Shown here: positions 33,134 to 41,757 of the stretch, one piece after another | Layout: each line of letters begins with the position of its first letter | How positions within the stretch are numbered: position 1 is the first letter of the stretch | Source of the DNA: DASYTH01 sp045806965 | GTDB lineage: Bacteria; Actinomycetota; Actinomycetes; Mycobacteriales; Pseudonocardiaceae | DNA: 64,000 nt | Direction of reading: 5' to 3' | Assembly (NCBI GenBank): GCA_045806965.1 | Contig: JBJMIG010000050.1 | Location: forward strand, 62,001 to 126,000 | Translations under genes and position numbers: made by a program | The notes under the pieces: generated by a model | The model's input: the letters and a program-made list of their open reading frames with translations, nothing else | The model's database searches: none | Told to the model about the DNA's origin: nothing

Positions 33134-34438
33134 ATGAGCGCTTCCTTGTCGCGGGTCCGCCCGGTCCTCGCCCGTCTGGTTGCTGTCGCGGTCACCGGCG
33201 CCGCGGTGGCTGTGTCGCTCCCGGCCACCGGCTCCGCCGACCCGGCGGAGTCCGCTCCGGTCAACTTCCACCAGTGGCGCTCGCTGCCCGAGCTGTTCTC
33301 GGGCCGCACCGAGGGTTTGCTGCCGGCACCGCGCGGCGGCCTGCGCATCGGCTGGCCAGCCGGGACGGTCGAACACACCGAGCCCGGCCTCGGCACCACC
33401 CGGACCTATGAGTTCGGCCGCTGGACCTCGCCGCTCTACCGCCACGGCTTCGACGCCAGCCAGCTCGTCGCCTCCTGGAACGCCAGCACCCCGGCCGGCA
33501 CCTGGCTCCAGGTGGAGATGCAGGGCCGGACCGCGGCCGGCGCCACCACCTCCTGGTACACCATGGGCCGCTGGGCCAGCGGCGACACCGACATCATCCG
33601 AACCAGCGTGCCGGACCAGTCCGACGCCGCCGGGTTCGTCGACGTGGACACCTTCGTCGCGGCCACCGGCCAGCGGCTGCGCGCCTACCAGCTGCGCGTG
33701 ACGCTCTACCGGACAGCGGGCGGACACCAGTCGCCAACTCTGACCATGATCGGCGCGATGACCTCGGCCATCCCGGACCGGTTCACCGTGCCGGTCTCCG
33801 GGCCGGCCGGCGCCTGGGGGATCGAGCTGCCGGTGCCCCGGCTGTCGCAGAACATCCACGTCGGCCAGTACCCGCGGTACGGCGGCGGCGGCGAGGCCTG
33901 GTGCAGCCCCACCTCGACCGAGATGGTGGTGGAGTACTGGGGCAAGCACCCGAGCGCGGCGGAGCTGTCCTGGGTGGACCCATCCTTTGTGGACCCGAGC
34001 GTGGACCACGCGGCCCGGTTCACCTATGACAAGGACTACGACGGCACCGGCAACTGGCCGTTCAACACCGCCTACGCGGCCACCTACGGCCTGACCGCGC
34101 ACGTCACCCGGCTGCACTCGCTGGCCGAGCTCGAGCGCTACATCAGGGCCGGGATCCCGGTCGTCACCTCGCAGTCGTTCCGGGCCGACGAGCTCGACGG
34201 CGCCGGCTACGGCACCTCGGGACACCTGATGGTGATCATCGGGTTCACCGCGACCGGTGACGTGATCGCCAACGACCCGGCGTCGAGCAGCGACCAGGCG
34301 GTGCGCAACGTCTACCGCCGCGACCAGTTCGAGAACATCTGGTTGCGCACCAAGCGCTACACCGCGAGCGGCGCGGTCGCCGGCGGGTCCGGCGGGGTCG
34401 CCTACATCATCGCGCCCGCGGGTCACCGCACGCCGTAG
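33134..34438 (+). CDS. Secreted C39-like cysteine peptidase
   Basis: The 434-residue protein has a signal peptide (about residues 1-34, LARLVAVAVTGAAVAVSLPATGSA). A beta-rich domain of about 180 residues follows, then a C39-like papain-fold domain. The catalytic cysteine is Cys257 in EAWCSPTSTEMVVEYW and the histidine is His364 in GTSGHLMVIIGF, with NDPAS after it. Such proteins are secreted cysteine peptidases of unknown target. The ATG at 33134 lacks a clear ribosome binding site; a GTG at 33113 in the same frame could be a leaderless start. It follows padR and shares an inverted sequence element with it. Confidence 0.82.
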   Translation: MSASLSRVRPVLARLVAVAVTGAAVAVSLPATGSADPAESAPVNFHQWRSLPELFSGRTEGLLPAPRGGLRIGWPAGTVEHTEPGLGTTRTYEFGRWTSPLYRHGFDASQLVASWNASTPAGTWLQVEMQGRTAAGATTSWYTMGRWASGDTDIIRTSVPDQSDAAGFVDVDTFVAATGQRLRAYQLRVTLYRTAGGHQSPTLTMIGAMTSAIPDRFTVPVSGPAGAWGIELPVPRLSQNIHVGQYPRYGGGGEAWCSPTSTEMVVEYWGKHPSAAELSWVDPSFVDPSVDHAARFTYDKDYDGTGNWPFNTAYAATYGLTAHVTRLHSLAELERYIRAGIPVVTSQSFRADELDGAGYGTSGHLMVIIGFTATGDVIANDPASSSDQAVRNVYRRDQFENIWLRTKRYTASGAVAGGSGGVAYIIAPAGHRTP

Positions 34439-34448
34439 CCTCGTCCGG

Positions 34449-34871
34449 GTGAGGGATCTGCTGTTCGTCTACGGCACGTTGCAACCCGGGGCGAGCGCCT
34501 GGCACCTGCTGCGACCGTGGACGACCGGCCCGCCCCGGCCGGCCGTCCTGCCCGGCGCGCTCTACGACACGGGCCTTGGTTACCCGGCCCTGGACCTCAA
34601 CCGTGCGGGCGAGGGCGACGGTGGCCCCGAGGGTGGCGTCGGGGTCACCGGATGGGTGGTGGAGCTGCGGGCGCCGAGCGCGACGGCGCTGACCGTGCTG
34701 GACTCGTACGAAGGGTCGGAGTACCAGCGGGTGCTGGTGGCCCTCCCGGACGGGGTCGTCTGCTGGACCTACGTCTGGATCGCAGGGTTCGACGGGATGC
34801 GCCGGCTCAGCACGCCATGGCCGGCTCGGACGGATGAGATGAGGCGACCGTGCGCCGAGGGTTCCGGCTGA
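34449..34871 (+). CDS. Gamma-glutamylcyclotransferase (AIG2-like) family protein
   Basis: The 140-residue protein has the family's FVYGTLQPG substrate-binding motif at residues 6-14 and the catalytic glutamate in LDSYEGSEYQR near residue 90. The fold cyclises gamma-glutamyl amines to 5-oxoproline; bacterial members' substrates are mostly untested. The GTG start lies 10 bp after the C39-like gene. Its 3' end overlaps the next gene by 22 bp in another frame. Confidence 0.82.
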   Translation: MRDLLFVYGTLQPGASAWHLLRPWTTGPPRPAVLPGALYDTGLGYPALDLNRAGEGDGGPEGGVGVTGWVVELRAPSATALTVLDSYEGSEYQRVLVALPDGVVCWTYVWIAGFDGMRRLSTPWPARTDEMRRPCAEGSG

Positions 34872-35503
34872 CCGGTTGTGCGCTGCTCGGCGTGGTCGGC
34901 ACCATCGCGGCCGGCTGCGGCACGCCGGCCCCGGATACCGGCGCCGGGCAGGTCGGCACCCCGACGACGAGCCCGGTCCCGACGACCGGCCCGGTCTCGT
35001 CCGGCGCAGCAAGCCCGGCCTCGTCCAGCGCGGCCAGCCCGCCAACCCTCCCGACCCCGACCCCGACGCCGACCCCGGGCGGCACCGCTCGCTGCCGGGC
35101 CAGCGTGCTGCGCGGCAGTGTCCAGATGAACGACGCCGCGGCCGGCAACCGCTACGCCACGCTCACGGTGCTGAACACGGGCCTGCTCGACTGCACCCTC
35201 AACGGCTACGGTGTGCTGCAACTCGTTGACGCACAAGGAAACCCGACGCCGACGTACGCGGTGCCGACGGCCAATCCCGGTCCGGCGCTGATCACCGTGC
35301 GGCCCGGCGAGACCGCGGTCAAGAAGTTGCACTGGAGCGTGGTGCCCGCCTCGGACGAGCCGGTGGACAAGCCGTGCCAGCCGCCGTCCGCCGGCGTCGA
35401 CGTCGTCCCGCCGGACGAGTTCGAGGCGTTCCACGTGGGCTACGACTTCGGCCAGGTCTGCAACAAGGGCCGGCTCGAGCACAGCGCGTACGCCAACCCC
35501 TAA
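34850..35503 (+). CDS. DUF4232-type lipoprotein
   Basis: The 217-residue protein begins with a lipoprotein signal (residues 1-24, with the lipobox cysteine in IAAGCGTPAP). A long Pro/Ser/Thr linker with TPTPTPTP runs to residue 80. A C-terminal beta-sandwich-like domain has two or three cysteines (ARCRA, LDCTLNGYGVLQL, KPCQPP, FGQVCNKG), matching DUF4232 secreted proteins of actinomycetes. Function unknown; it would sit on the outer face of the membrane. The GTG start lies within the 3' end of the upstream gene, implying co-translation. Confidence 0.75.
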   Translation: MRRGFRLTGCALLGVVGTIAAGCGTPAPDTGAGQVGTPTTSPVPTTGPVSSGAASPASSSAASPPTLPTPTPTPTPGGTARCRASVLRGSVQMNDAAAGNRYATLTVLNTGLLDCTLNGYGVLQLVDAQGNPTPTYAVPTANPGPALITVRPGETAVKKLHWSVVPASDEPVDKPCQPPSAGVDVVPPDEFEAFHVGYDFGQVCNKGRLEHSAYANP

Positions 35504-35553
35504 GTTCGCCAAACTCCTGGTCTACGCCGCGCGCACGGTGCACCCTGGTGCCC

Positions 35554-36018
35554 ATGAGCAGCGAGTATCAGGCCAGGCCTCCGCGCACCGAGCGGCTCGA
35601 CCCGATCGTCGCGACCGAGCCGGTCGCCGGGCCGACACCGGTGTTACGGCCCGACCCGGCGGCGGGCGAACCCGACCCGCTCGCCAAGGTCACCCTGAGT
35701 CCGCGCGGGTTCGCCACGCTGCTGGCCACGATCGCGCTGCTGGTCGGGCTGATCCTCGCGGTGGTCCCGGTGCTGGTCGCCGGTCCCGACCCGACCAGCT
35801 CGGCCAGCGTCGGCTGCGGCAACACCATCGGCGGGGTGGAGACCGGCGCCATCGCCGCCGACCTCGGCCAACCCGATCGCGCAACGCTCGTGTCGTATGT
35901 GGACATCTGCGAGCGGGCGGTCAGCAACCGGGTCTCCTACTCGTGGCCGCTGTTCTTCGGCGGCGGCCTGGTGATCATCTATCTGGGCGTGGTGCGCCGG
36001 CCCGCCAGCCGAACGTGA
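35554..36018 (+). CDS. Two-helix membrane protein of unknown function
   Basis: The 154-residue protein has a proline-rich cytoplasmic N-terminus of 50 residues, a first membrane helix (about 57-77, TLLATIALLVGLILAVVPVLV), an extracytoplasmic loop of about 45 residues with two cysteines (VGCGNTIGG and DICERAVS) that could form a disulfide, and a second helix near the end (WPLFFGGGLVIIYLGVV). A TTA leucine codon occurs at 35644-35646. It is 50 bp after the lipoprotein gene and may share its transcript. I do not recognise a family. Confidence 0.65.
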   Translation: MSSEYQARPPRTERLDPIVATEPVAGPTPVLRPDPAAGEPDPLAKVTLSPRGFATLLATIALLVGLILAVVPVLVAGPDPTSSASVGCGNTIGGVETGAIAADLGQPDRATLVSYVDICERAVSNRVSYSWPLFFGGGLVIIYLGVVRRPASRT

Positions 36019-36063
36019 CCACGTCGCTCAGGCGGCGCGTTGTCAGCGGCCTTTCTGGCGCGC

Positions 36064-37695
36064 TCAGGCAAGCAGCTTGCCGGGGTTGAGGATGCCGTCG
36101 GGGTCGAGCGTGCGCTTCACCGCGCGCAGCACGTCCAGACCGAGCTCGCCGATCTCCGCGCCGAGATACGGGGCGTGGTCGAGGCCGACCGCGTGGTGGT
36201 GCGTGATCGTTCCCAGTGGACCGATGGCGGCGCAGGCGGCCGCCTTGGCGCGGGTCCACTGACCGACCGGGTCGTCCTCGGCGCGCGGCACCAGCACGGT
36301 GAAGTAGAGCGAGGCGCCGGTCTCGTAGGCGTGGGAGATGTGGCAGGCGACCACCGGCGTCCGGCCCGCCCCGGTGAGCGCGCCGGTCAGCGCGTCACGC
36401 ACCCCCTCGCGCAGCGCGTCCAGGGTGGACCAGTAGGTCGCGGTCTCCAGGGTCTCGACGCACACCCCGATGTCCATCAGCAGGTCCCGCTGGCGCGGCC
36501 CGGCGAACCTGCCGTGCAGCCAGCTCGCGCCGGCCGACCGGCCGAGCCGGACCAGCCGGGTTCCGCCCAGCGCACCAAGGGTCGCCGCCCGCCGCGCGGT
36601 CAGCGCGGCGGCTGAGTCCGCCTCCCACCCAAGGATCAGCAAGCACGGCTCGCGAAACCCGCGCAGTGCGAGGAACCGGCGCAGCGCCACGGTTTTCCAG
36701 CCGCCCCCCAGCCGCAGCGCCACGTCGGTCTCCACCGGGTCGGACAGCCGGGACACGTCCGCCAGCACCCGGGCCTGTGCCATGGCACGCACCGCGCCCG
36801 CGCCCTCGGTCCAGCCGTCCAGCACGAAACCCTCGTAGCGGCGCACCTTCGGCACCGGACGCACCCGCACGGCCACCTCGGTGATCACGCCGAAGGTGCC
36901 CTCGCTGCCCACCACGAGTTGACGCAGGTCCGGTCCGGCGGCGGAGGCGGGGGCCGCGCCGAGCCGCCACTCACCGCGCGGCGTGGCCAGCCGCACGCCC
37001 TCGACCATGTCCTCGAACCGGCCGTAGCCGGCGGAGGCCTGCCCCGCGGACCTGGTCGCGGCGAACCCCCCGATGGTCGCCCGCTCGAACGACTGCGGCA
37101 CATGACCGAGGGTGAACCCGTGGTCCTGCAACAGTTTCTCCGCGTCCGGAGCGACAACACCGGCCTGGAACACGGCCATCCGGGACACCGGGTCCACGGA
37201 GACCAGCCGGTTGAGCCGGGCCAGGTCGAGCACCACGACACTGGACCGGTCGCCACGCAGCGCAGCCACCCCGCCGACCACCGAGGTGCCGCCGCCGAAC
37301 GGCACGATGCCGACGCCATGCTCGGCACACACCTCGACCACCCGCTGCACCTGCTCCGGGTCGGCCGGCCGGACCACCGCGTCGGGCGCGGCCAGCTCGC
37401 CGCAACCCCGGTGCCGCAAAAGGTCCAAGTAGGAAAGGCCGCCCGCTCGGCCGAGCCGGTCGGCCCGCTCGACGAGCACCTCGTCCGGCCCGACCACGGC
37501 TTCCAGCGCCTCCCTGGCCGCATCGGCGAGAGCCGAGCCGGCCACCTGCAGCGCCGAGTCGGGCGCGACCGGGGTGCTCCGCTCGGCCAGGCCGGTGCTG
37601 GTGCGCAGCCAGCGCAGCGCGGGCGGCGTCAGGTGCGTGTCGTCGGCACCGTTCCTGGTCCAGCCGTGGCGAACGTGAGGGTCCAGTGTGTCCAC
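36064..37695 (-). CDS. FAD-linked oxidase, alkyldihydroxyacetonephosphate synthase-like
   Basis: This is a vanillyl-alcohol-oxidase-family flavoprotein of about 543 residues. The FAD-binding PP-loop region reads VPFGGGTSVVGGV, followed by GFAATRSAGQASAGYGRFEDMVEGVRLATPRG and VVGSEGTFGVITEVAVRVRP. The C-terminal THHHAVG and DPDGILNPGKLL are typical of AGPS-like enzymes, which in eukaryotes make ether-lipid precursors from acyl-DHAP; actinobacterial members are mostly uncharacterised. A GTG at 37695 (VDTLDPHVRHG) is chosen; a start at 37713 would overlap the divergent tetR start. Divergence from tetR-glpD suggests a role in glycerol-phosphate lipid metabolism. Confidence 0.82.
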   Translation of the reverse strand: MDTLDPHVRHGWTRNGADDTHLTPPALRWLRTSTGLAERSTPVAPDSALQVAGSALADAAREALEAVVGPDEVLVERADRLGRAGGLSYLDLLRHRGCGELAAPDAVVRPADPEQVQRVVEVCAEHGVGIVPFGGGTSVVGGVAALRGDRSSVVVLDLARLNRLVSVDPVSRMAVFQAGVVAPDAEKLLQDHGFTLGHVPQSFERATIGGFAATRSAGQASAGYGRFEDMVEGVRLATPRGEWRLGAAPASAAGPDLRQLVVGSEGTFGVITEVAVRVRPVPKVRRYEGFVLDGWTEGAGAVRAMAQARVLADVSRLSDPVETDVALRLGGGWKTVALRRFLALRGFREPCLLILGWEADSAAALTARRAATLGALGGTRLVRLGRSAGASWLHGRFAGPRQRDLLMDIGVCVETLETATYWSTLDALREGVRDALTGALTGAGRTPVVACHISHAYETGASLYFTVLVPRAEDDPVGQWTRAKAAACAAIGPLGTITHHHAVGLDHAPYLGAEIGELGLDVLRAVKRTLDPDGILNPGKLLA

Positions 37696-37698
37696 TGC

Positions 37699-37739
37699 TA
37701 CAGTGTGACACATGGCGTTAAAACGTCACACCTTGACGT
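37699..37739. promoter_or_regulatory. Divergent promoter region with palindromes between the AGPS-like gene and tetR
   Basis: TACAGT at 37699-37704 lies 7 bp before the tetR ATG, as in a leaderless promoter. ACGTCA-CACCT-TGACGT (37723-37739), a perfect inverted repeat, falls inside the first tetR codons. An imperfect TGTGTCCACT/AGTGTGACACA repeat covers 37688-37712. Autoregulation of both directions is likely. Confidence 0.45.
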
Positions 37740-38344
37740 CGCCCACTCGAGTGGAAGACGACGTGCTGCTCGACGCGGCCAAGAACTGCGTGCTCGCCGA
37801 CGGGGTGCGCCGGACCACGCTGAGCAGTGTGGCCAGGGCGGCCGAGGTCAGCCGGATGACGCTCTACCGCCGGTTTCCCGACGTGCGCAGCCTGCTCGCC
37901 GCGCTGATGACCCGGGAGTTCGGCGCGCTGCTCACCAGGACCGGCAACGCGCCCGACACCGGGGCCCGGACCCGGACCACCGCGCGGGAGCGGCTGGTCG
38001 CCGCCATCGTCGACGGGGTGTGCGCGCTCAGTGTCGATCCGCTGATGCGCGGCGTGCTGGACCGCGATGCCGACCTGCTGCTGCCCTACCTGGTCGAACG
38101 GATCGGCGGGGTGCAGCGAATCGCCGAGCAGTTCCTGCGTGAGCAGCTCATCGCCGGCCACCAGGACGGCTCGATCCGCCGCGGCGCGCCGGCCGTGCAG
38201 GCCAGGGCGGTCTTCCTGGTGGCCCAGTCGTTCGTGCTCTCCCTGCGTCCGGCGACCCGCGACCTCGACCGAAACGCCCTGATCGGCGAGCTCACCCAAC
38301 TGCTCGACGCCGCACTTTCGCCCAACCCAAAGGAGAACCGGTGA
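37712..38344 (+). CDS. TetR family transcriptional regulator
   Basis: The 210-residue protein has the N-terminal TetR helix-turn-helix (residues 20-65): LLDAAKNCVLADGVRRTTLSSVARAAEVSRMTLYRRFPD. A helical ligand-binding domain follows. The third codon is TTA (37718-37720), rare in this DNA. It overlaps the glpD start (GTGA at 38341) and faces the AGPS-like gene, so it probably represses both. The ligand may be a lipid or glycerol derivative; this is inference from context. Confidence 0.87.
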   Translation: MALKRHTLTSPTRVEDDVLLDAAKNCVLADGVRRTTLSSVARAAEVSRMTLYRRFPDVRSLLAALMTREFGALLTRTGNAPDTGARTRTTARERLVAAIVDGVCALSVDPLMRGVLDRDADLLLPYLVERIGGVQRIAEQFLREQLIAGHQDGSIRRGAPAVQARAVFLVAQSFVLSLRPATRDLDRNALIGELTQLLDAALSPNPKENR

Positions 38345-39933
38345 ACACCGCGCTCAATGCCGAACGCAGGGCCGCCGAGTTGCACGCGCTGGCCGGCGGC
38401 GAGGTGGTCGACGTGCTGGTGGTCGGCGGCGGGGTGACCGGTACCGGGGTGGCCCTGGACGCCGTCACCCGCGGCCTCTCGGTGGCCCTGCTCGAGGCGC
38501 ACGACCTGGCCTTCGGCACCTCGCGCTGGTCGAGCAAGCTGGTCCACGGCGGGCTGCGCTATCTGGCCAAGGGCGATGTCGGGCTGGCCCGCGAGAGCGC
38601 GGTCGAGCGCGGCGTGCTGATGACCAGCACCGCGCCGCACCTGTGCCGCCCGCTGCCCCAACTGCTTCCGTTGCACGCCAGCGTGTCCCGCCGGACCGCA
38701 GCGCTGGTCCTGGCGGGACTGAACGCCGGCGACGTGCTCCGCCGCGTGGCCCGCACCCCATCGGCGGTGCTGCCCCGCCCGCGCACGGTGTCCCGGCCGG
38801 AGGCGCTCGCCCTGGTGCCCGGCCTGCGCGCCGGCGATCTGCGCGGCGGCCTGCTGTCCTTCGACGGCCAACTGGTCGACGACGCCCGCCTGGTCGTCGC
38901 GCTGGCCAGGACCGCGGCCGGGTTCGGAGCCCGGATCCTGACCAGGGCACGGGTTGGCGCCGCGACCGGCACCGGCGCCGAGGTCACCGATCTGCTCACC
39001 GGCGACAGCTTCGAGGTGCGCGCTCGCAGCGTGGTGAACGCGACCGGGGTCTGGGCCGGCGAGTTGGTTGATTCGGTGCGGCTGCGCCCGTCCCTCGGCT
39101 CGCACCTGGTGCTCGACGGCCGCACGGCCGGCCTCACCGGCACCGCGCTGACCGTACCGGTGCCGGGCAGCTTCGGCCGCTTCGCGCTGCTGCTGCCGCA
39201 GTCCGACGGCCGGGTCTACCTCGGCCTCACCGACGAGCCATTCGACGGCCCGATCCCCGACGTGCCAACGGTTCCGCAGTCCGATGTGGACTTCCTGCTG
39301 GCCATCGCCTCGTCCGTGCTCGAACGGCCGGTGACCGAGGCGGACGTGCTCGGCAGCTACGCCGGGTTGCGGCCGCTGCTGGACAGCGGCGGCGCGAGCG
39401 CGGATCTGTCCCGGCACCACGCCGTGCTGCACGCGCCGAACGGCGTGATCACCGTGGTCGGCGGCAAGCTGACCACGTACCGGAAGATGGCCGAGGACGC
39501 GGTGGACGCGGCCATGATGTACGGCAACCTGCCAGGCGGACCGTGCCGCACCAGGCAGATCCCACTGGTCGGCGCCCCGGCGGCAGCGACGCCGCCGCCC
39601 AACCCGCGACTGTCCACAACGCTACGAGCGAGCCGGCTGGGACCGGCGGACGCGCCGGCCCGGCTGGTGGCCAGGTACGGCGCCGAGGCCCCGGCCGTCG
39701 ACGCGCTCGGCCGGCTCGATCCGGCGCTGGCCCAACCGGTGGCTCCCGGCCTCGAGGTCACCGCGGCCGAGGTGATCTGGGCGGTCCGGCACGAGGGCGC
39801 GCTGGACGCCGCGGACGTGCTGCACCGCCGCACCCGGATCGGTTTGGCGCCAAAGGATCTGGCCGCCGCCGAGGCCACCGTCACCGACCTGGTGGCAAGG
39901 AGCCTCGCCGGCCTGCCTACGGCGTCAAATTGA
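38341..39933 (+). CDS. glpD: Glycerol-3-phosphate dehydrogenase, FAD-dependent
   Basis: The 530-residue flavoprotein oxidises sn-glycerol-3-phosphate to DHAP at the membrane. The FAD-binding motif VVGGGVTGTGVALDAVTRG lies near residue 26, followed by FGTSRWSSKLVHGGLRYL, a GlpD hallmark. SYAGLRPLL and VVGGKLTTYRKMAEDAVD lie in the second half. The C-terminal domain has EVIWAVRHEGALDAADVLHRRTRIG. The GTG start overlaps the tetR stop. Its 3' end overlaps the convergent type VII gene by 17 bp. With the AGPS-like gene it forms a glycerol-phosphate unit. Confidence 0.92.
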   Translation: MNTALNAERRAAELHALAGGEVVDVLVVGGGVTGTGVALDAVTRGLSVALLEAHDLAFGTSRWSSKLVHGGLRYLAKGDVGLARESAVERGVLMTSTAPHLCRPLPQLLPLHASVSRRTAALVLAGLNAGDVLRRVARTPSAVLPRPRTVSRPEALALVPGLRAGDLRGGLLSFDGQLVDDARLVVALARTAAGFGARILTRARVGAATGTGAEVTDLLTGDSFEVRARSVVNATGVWAGELVDSVRLRPSLGSHLVLDGRTAGLTGTALTVPVPGSFGRFALLLPQSDGRVYLGLTDEPFDGPIPDVPTVPQSDVDFLLAIASSVLERPVTEADVLGSYAGLRPLLDSGGASADLSRHHAVLHAPNGVITVVGGKLTTYRKMAEDAVDAAMMYGNLPGGPCRTRQIPLVGAPAAATPPPNPRLSTTLRASRLGPADAPARLVARYGAEAPAVDALGRLDPALAQPVAPGLEVTAAEVIWAVRHEGALDAADVLHRRTRIGLAPKDLAAAEATVTDLVARSLAGLPTASN

Positions 39934-41428
39934 TCAGCCGCACCCGCTCGGCGGCGGCGCGCACCTGCTCCTCGTTGCCGATGATCTCGAAGTGCATCTC
40001 GTCGCGGCGGCCGCGATAGTCACCGCCCCAGCGCACCACGCCGTTCACGTCGTCGTTGAGGATCCGGTGGATCTCGTCGACCTGCGCCTGACTGAACGTG
40101 CCTCGGGCGCCGAGCGCGTGCTGCGGGGCGTTGACGTCGACCGCCGTCGCGCTGGCGTGGTTGGACAGCTCTCCCCCGCCCCGGATCTCCCGGTGCGCGT
40201 AGCCCCAGGTGGCATTCGGGTCCAGCCGCTCGACTCGCTGGTCGACCTGGGTGAGCACGTGCATCAGCACGTCGCCGGCCGGGCCATTGGCGACCACCAC
40301 CCGGACCGTGGTGCCGGGCACGGTACGCGCCGCGCGCGGCGGGTCGACCGGCCAGCCGTTCTGTGAGACCTGTTGTGCCGCACCGCCTCCGGTGTTCGCC
40401 TGGGCGAGCTGCACGCCCGGCTGGTAGCCGTCGTAGCGGTAGCTCTGGCCCGGGTCCAGCGGCGTCAGGTTGACCGCGCCGGGGGTGCCCGGGGTGTACG
40501 CCGCGTAGGTGTAGTTCCGGCCGGGGTCGAGGGATTGCAGGTTGACCACGTCGCTGGTACCGCGCGGCGCGGTGCCGTCGGAGATGGTGCCGCCGTAGCC
40601 GAGCGTGCTGCCGGACACCTGCATGGCCGAGGTGTCGCCGCTGGCCTTGCCGCCGATCGTCTGCAGCAGCTGCTTGACCGCCTGCACCAGCCGCATGATG
40701 TTCTGCACCAGCTGCATGATCTTCTGTAGCGAGGAGACCAGCTTCTGGATCTTCTGCATGGACTTGGCGGCCGAGGTGGCCGCGGTCTGCACCGACTGCG
40801 CGATGCCCTTGGCGATGCTCGCGCCGAACGAGCCCCACGCCGCCGCCAGCGCCTCGATGATGATCATGATGATCTTGTTGCAGGCCTGGCTGATGATGTC
40901 CATCACGGCCTTGCGCACCTCGGCGAGCATCTTGCCGGCACCCTCGAGCGCCTGCGAGACGGCCTTGCTCACCTCGGCGAGGCTGTCCAGGTTGCGCGCC
41001 TGGGACTCGCCCGCCGCCCGGTAGGCGTCCGCCGCCGGGCCGGTCCAGCTCCTGGTCTCCTGCTGGGTCGCCTGCCGGTAGGCGTTGGCGGAGTTCGCCA
41101 GCTGGGTGCTGGCCCTGGTCCAGCCCTGAGCGCTTCCGGTGATCGCGTTCGCGTCCCCCAGCAGCTTGTCGAACGGCTCGCGCAGAAACTTGATGTGCCC
41201 GATGAGCCAGCCGAATCCGGCGCTGGAGATGGCGCCGAGCGGATCCCCGCTGATGCTGATCACGTCCATGGCGACCTTCGTCGCGCCCATCCCGGCGCTG
41301 AGCCAGTCACCCTGCTCGATCGCGTTCGAGGTGGTCTTCACGTCGTTGAACAGGCTGTTGGCGGCCTGCTGCGGGCTGCGCGTCCCCGTGGTCGTCCCCA
41401 TGGTCGTCCCGGCTGATGGCGTGCTCAT
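39917..41428 (-). CDS. WXG-like secreted protein with C-terminal M15-like peptidase domain
   Basis: The 503-residue protein has a WXG100/LXG-like helical N-terminus (residues 20-145, W-x-G at RSWTGPAADAYR, Trp128). Long amphipathic helices follow (about 150-265, rich in Ile/Met/Gln). Two tandem repeats have the pattern VNLxxLDPGxxYxYxxYxPG (near 295-340). The C-terminal domain (about 370-503) resembles D-Ala-D-Ala carboxypeptidases of family M15: a zinc-binding SNHASATAVDVN (SxHxxxxAxD) and DEMHFEI. The N-terminus suggests type VII export and the C-terminus cell-wall cleavage. It is coupled (ATGA) to the EspC-like gene. Confidence 0.75.
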   Translation of the reverse strand: MSTPSAGTTMGTTTGTRSPQQAANSLFNDVKTTSNAIEQGDWLSAGMGATKVAMDVISISGDPLGAISSAGFGWLIGHIKFLREPFDKLLGDANAITGSAQGWTRASTQLANSANAYRQATQQETRSWTGPAADAYRAAGESQARNLDSLAEVSKAVSQALEGAGKMLAEVRKAVMDIISQACNKIIMIIIEALAAAWGSFGASIAKGIAQSVQTAATSAAKSMQKIQKLVSSLQKIMQLVQNIMRLVQAVKQLLQTIGGKASGDTSAMQVSGSTLGYGGTISDGTAPRGTSDVVNLQSLDPGRNYTYAAYTPGTPGAVNLTPLDPGQSYRYDGYQPGVQLAQANTGGGAAQQVSQNGWPVDPPRAARTVPGTTVRVVVANGPAGDVLMHVLTQVDQRVERLDPNATWGYAHREIRGGGELSNHASATAVDVNAPQHALGARGTFSQAQVDEIHRILNDDVNGVVRWGGDYRGRRDEMHFEIIGNEEQVRAAAERVRLINLTP

Positions 41429-41745
41429 GGCTTCTTGACCTCTCCCTTGGTCAGGCTGAGCAGTTGCGCGTGCGCCTCGTCCACCTGCTGGTACAGCGCG
41501 GCCACCGAGCGCAGCCCGGCTGAGACGTCCATGAAAGACTGCGCGCCCTTCATGATTCCCTCCCGCGCCTGGTCGCCGGCCAGCATCATGGCGGCGGCGA
41601 AGAACTGGCCGATCGCCCCGTAGGCGTTGCCGTGCACCGAGGACTGCGCGGCACCGCTGGCCGAGCTCACCTGGGTGGCGATGGCCGACACGGTGGCCGC
41701 GTGGGAACGCACCTCGCCGGTGTGGACAGTGAAGCTGCCGTCCAT
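41425..41745 (-). CDS. EspC-like type VII secretion target protein
   Basis: The 106-residue helical protein resembles DUF2580/EspC-like proteins. Its N-terminus (FTVHTGEVRSHAATVSAIATQVSSASGAAQ) and a second helix with AAALYQQVDEAHAQLL-type spacing (VAALYQQVDEAHAQLL) form a helical hairpin without a W-x-G turn. Such proteins are small secretion partners encoded next to larger effectors. It lies 12 bp after the YbaB-like gene, and its stop overlaps the start of the M15-like protein. Confidence 0.72.
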   Translation of the reverse strand: MDGSFTVHTGEVRSHAATVSAIATQVSSASGAAQSSVHGNAYGAIGQFFAAAMMLAGDQAREGIMKGAQSFMDVSAGLRSVAALYQQVDEAHAQLLSLTKGEVKKP

Positions 41746-41757
41746 GGGTACCGCCCT

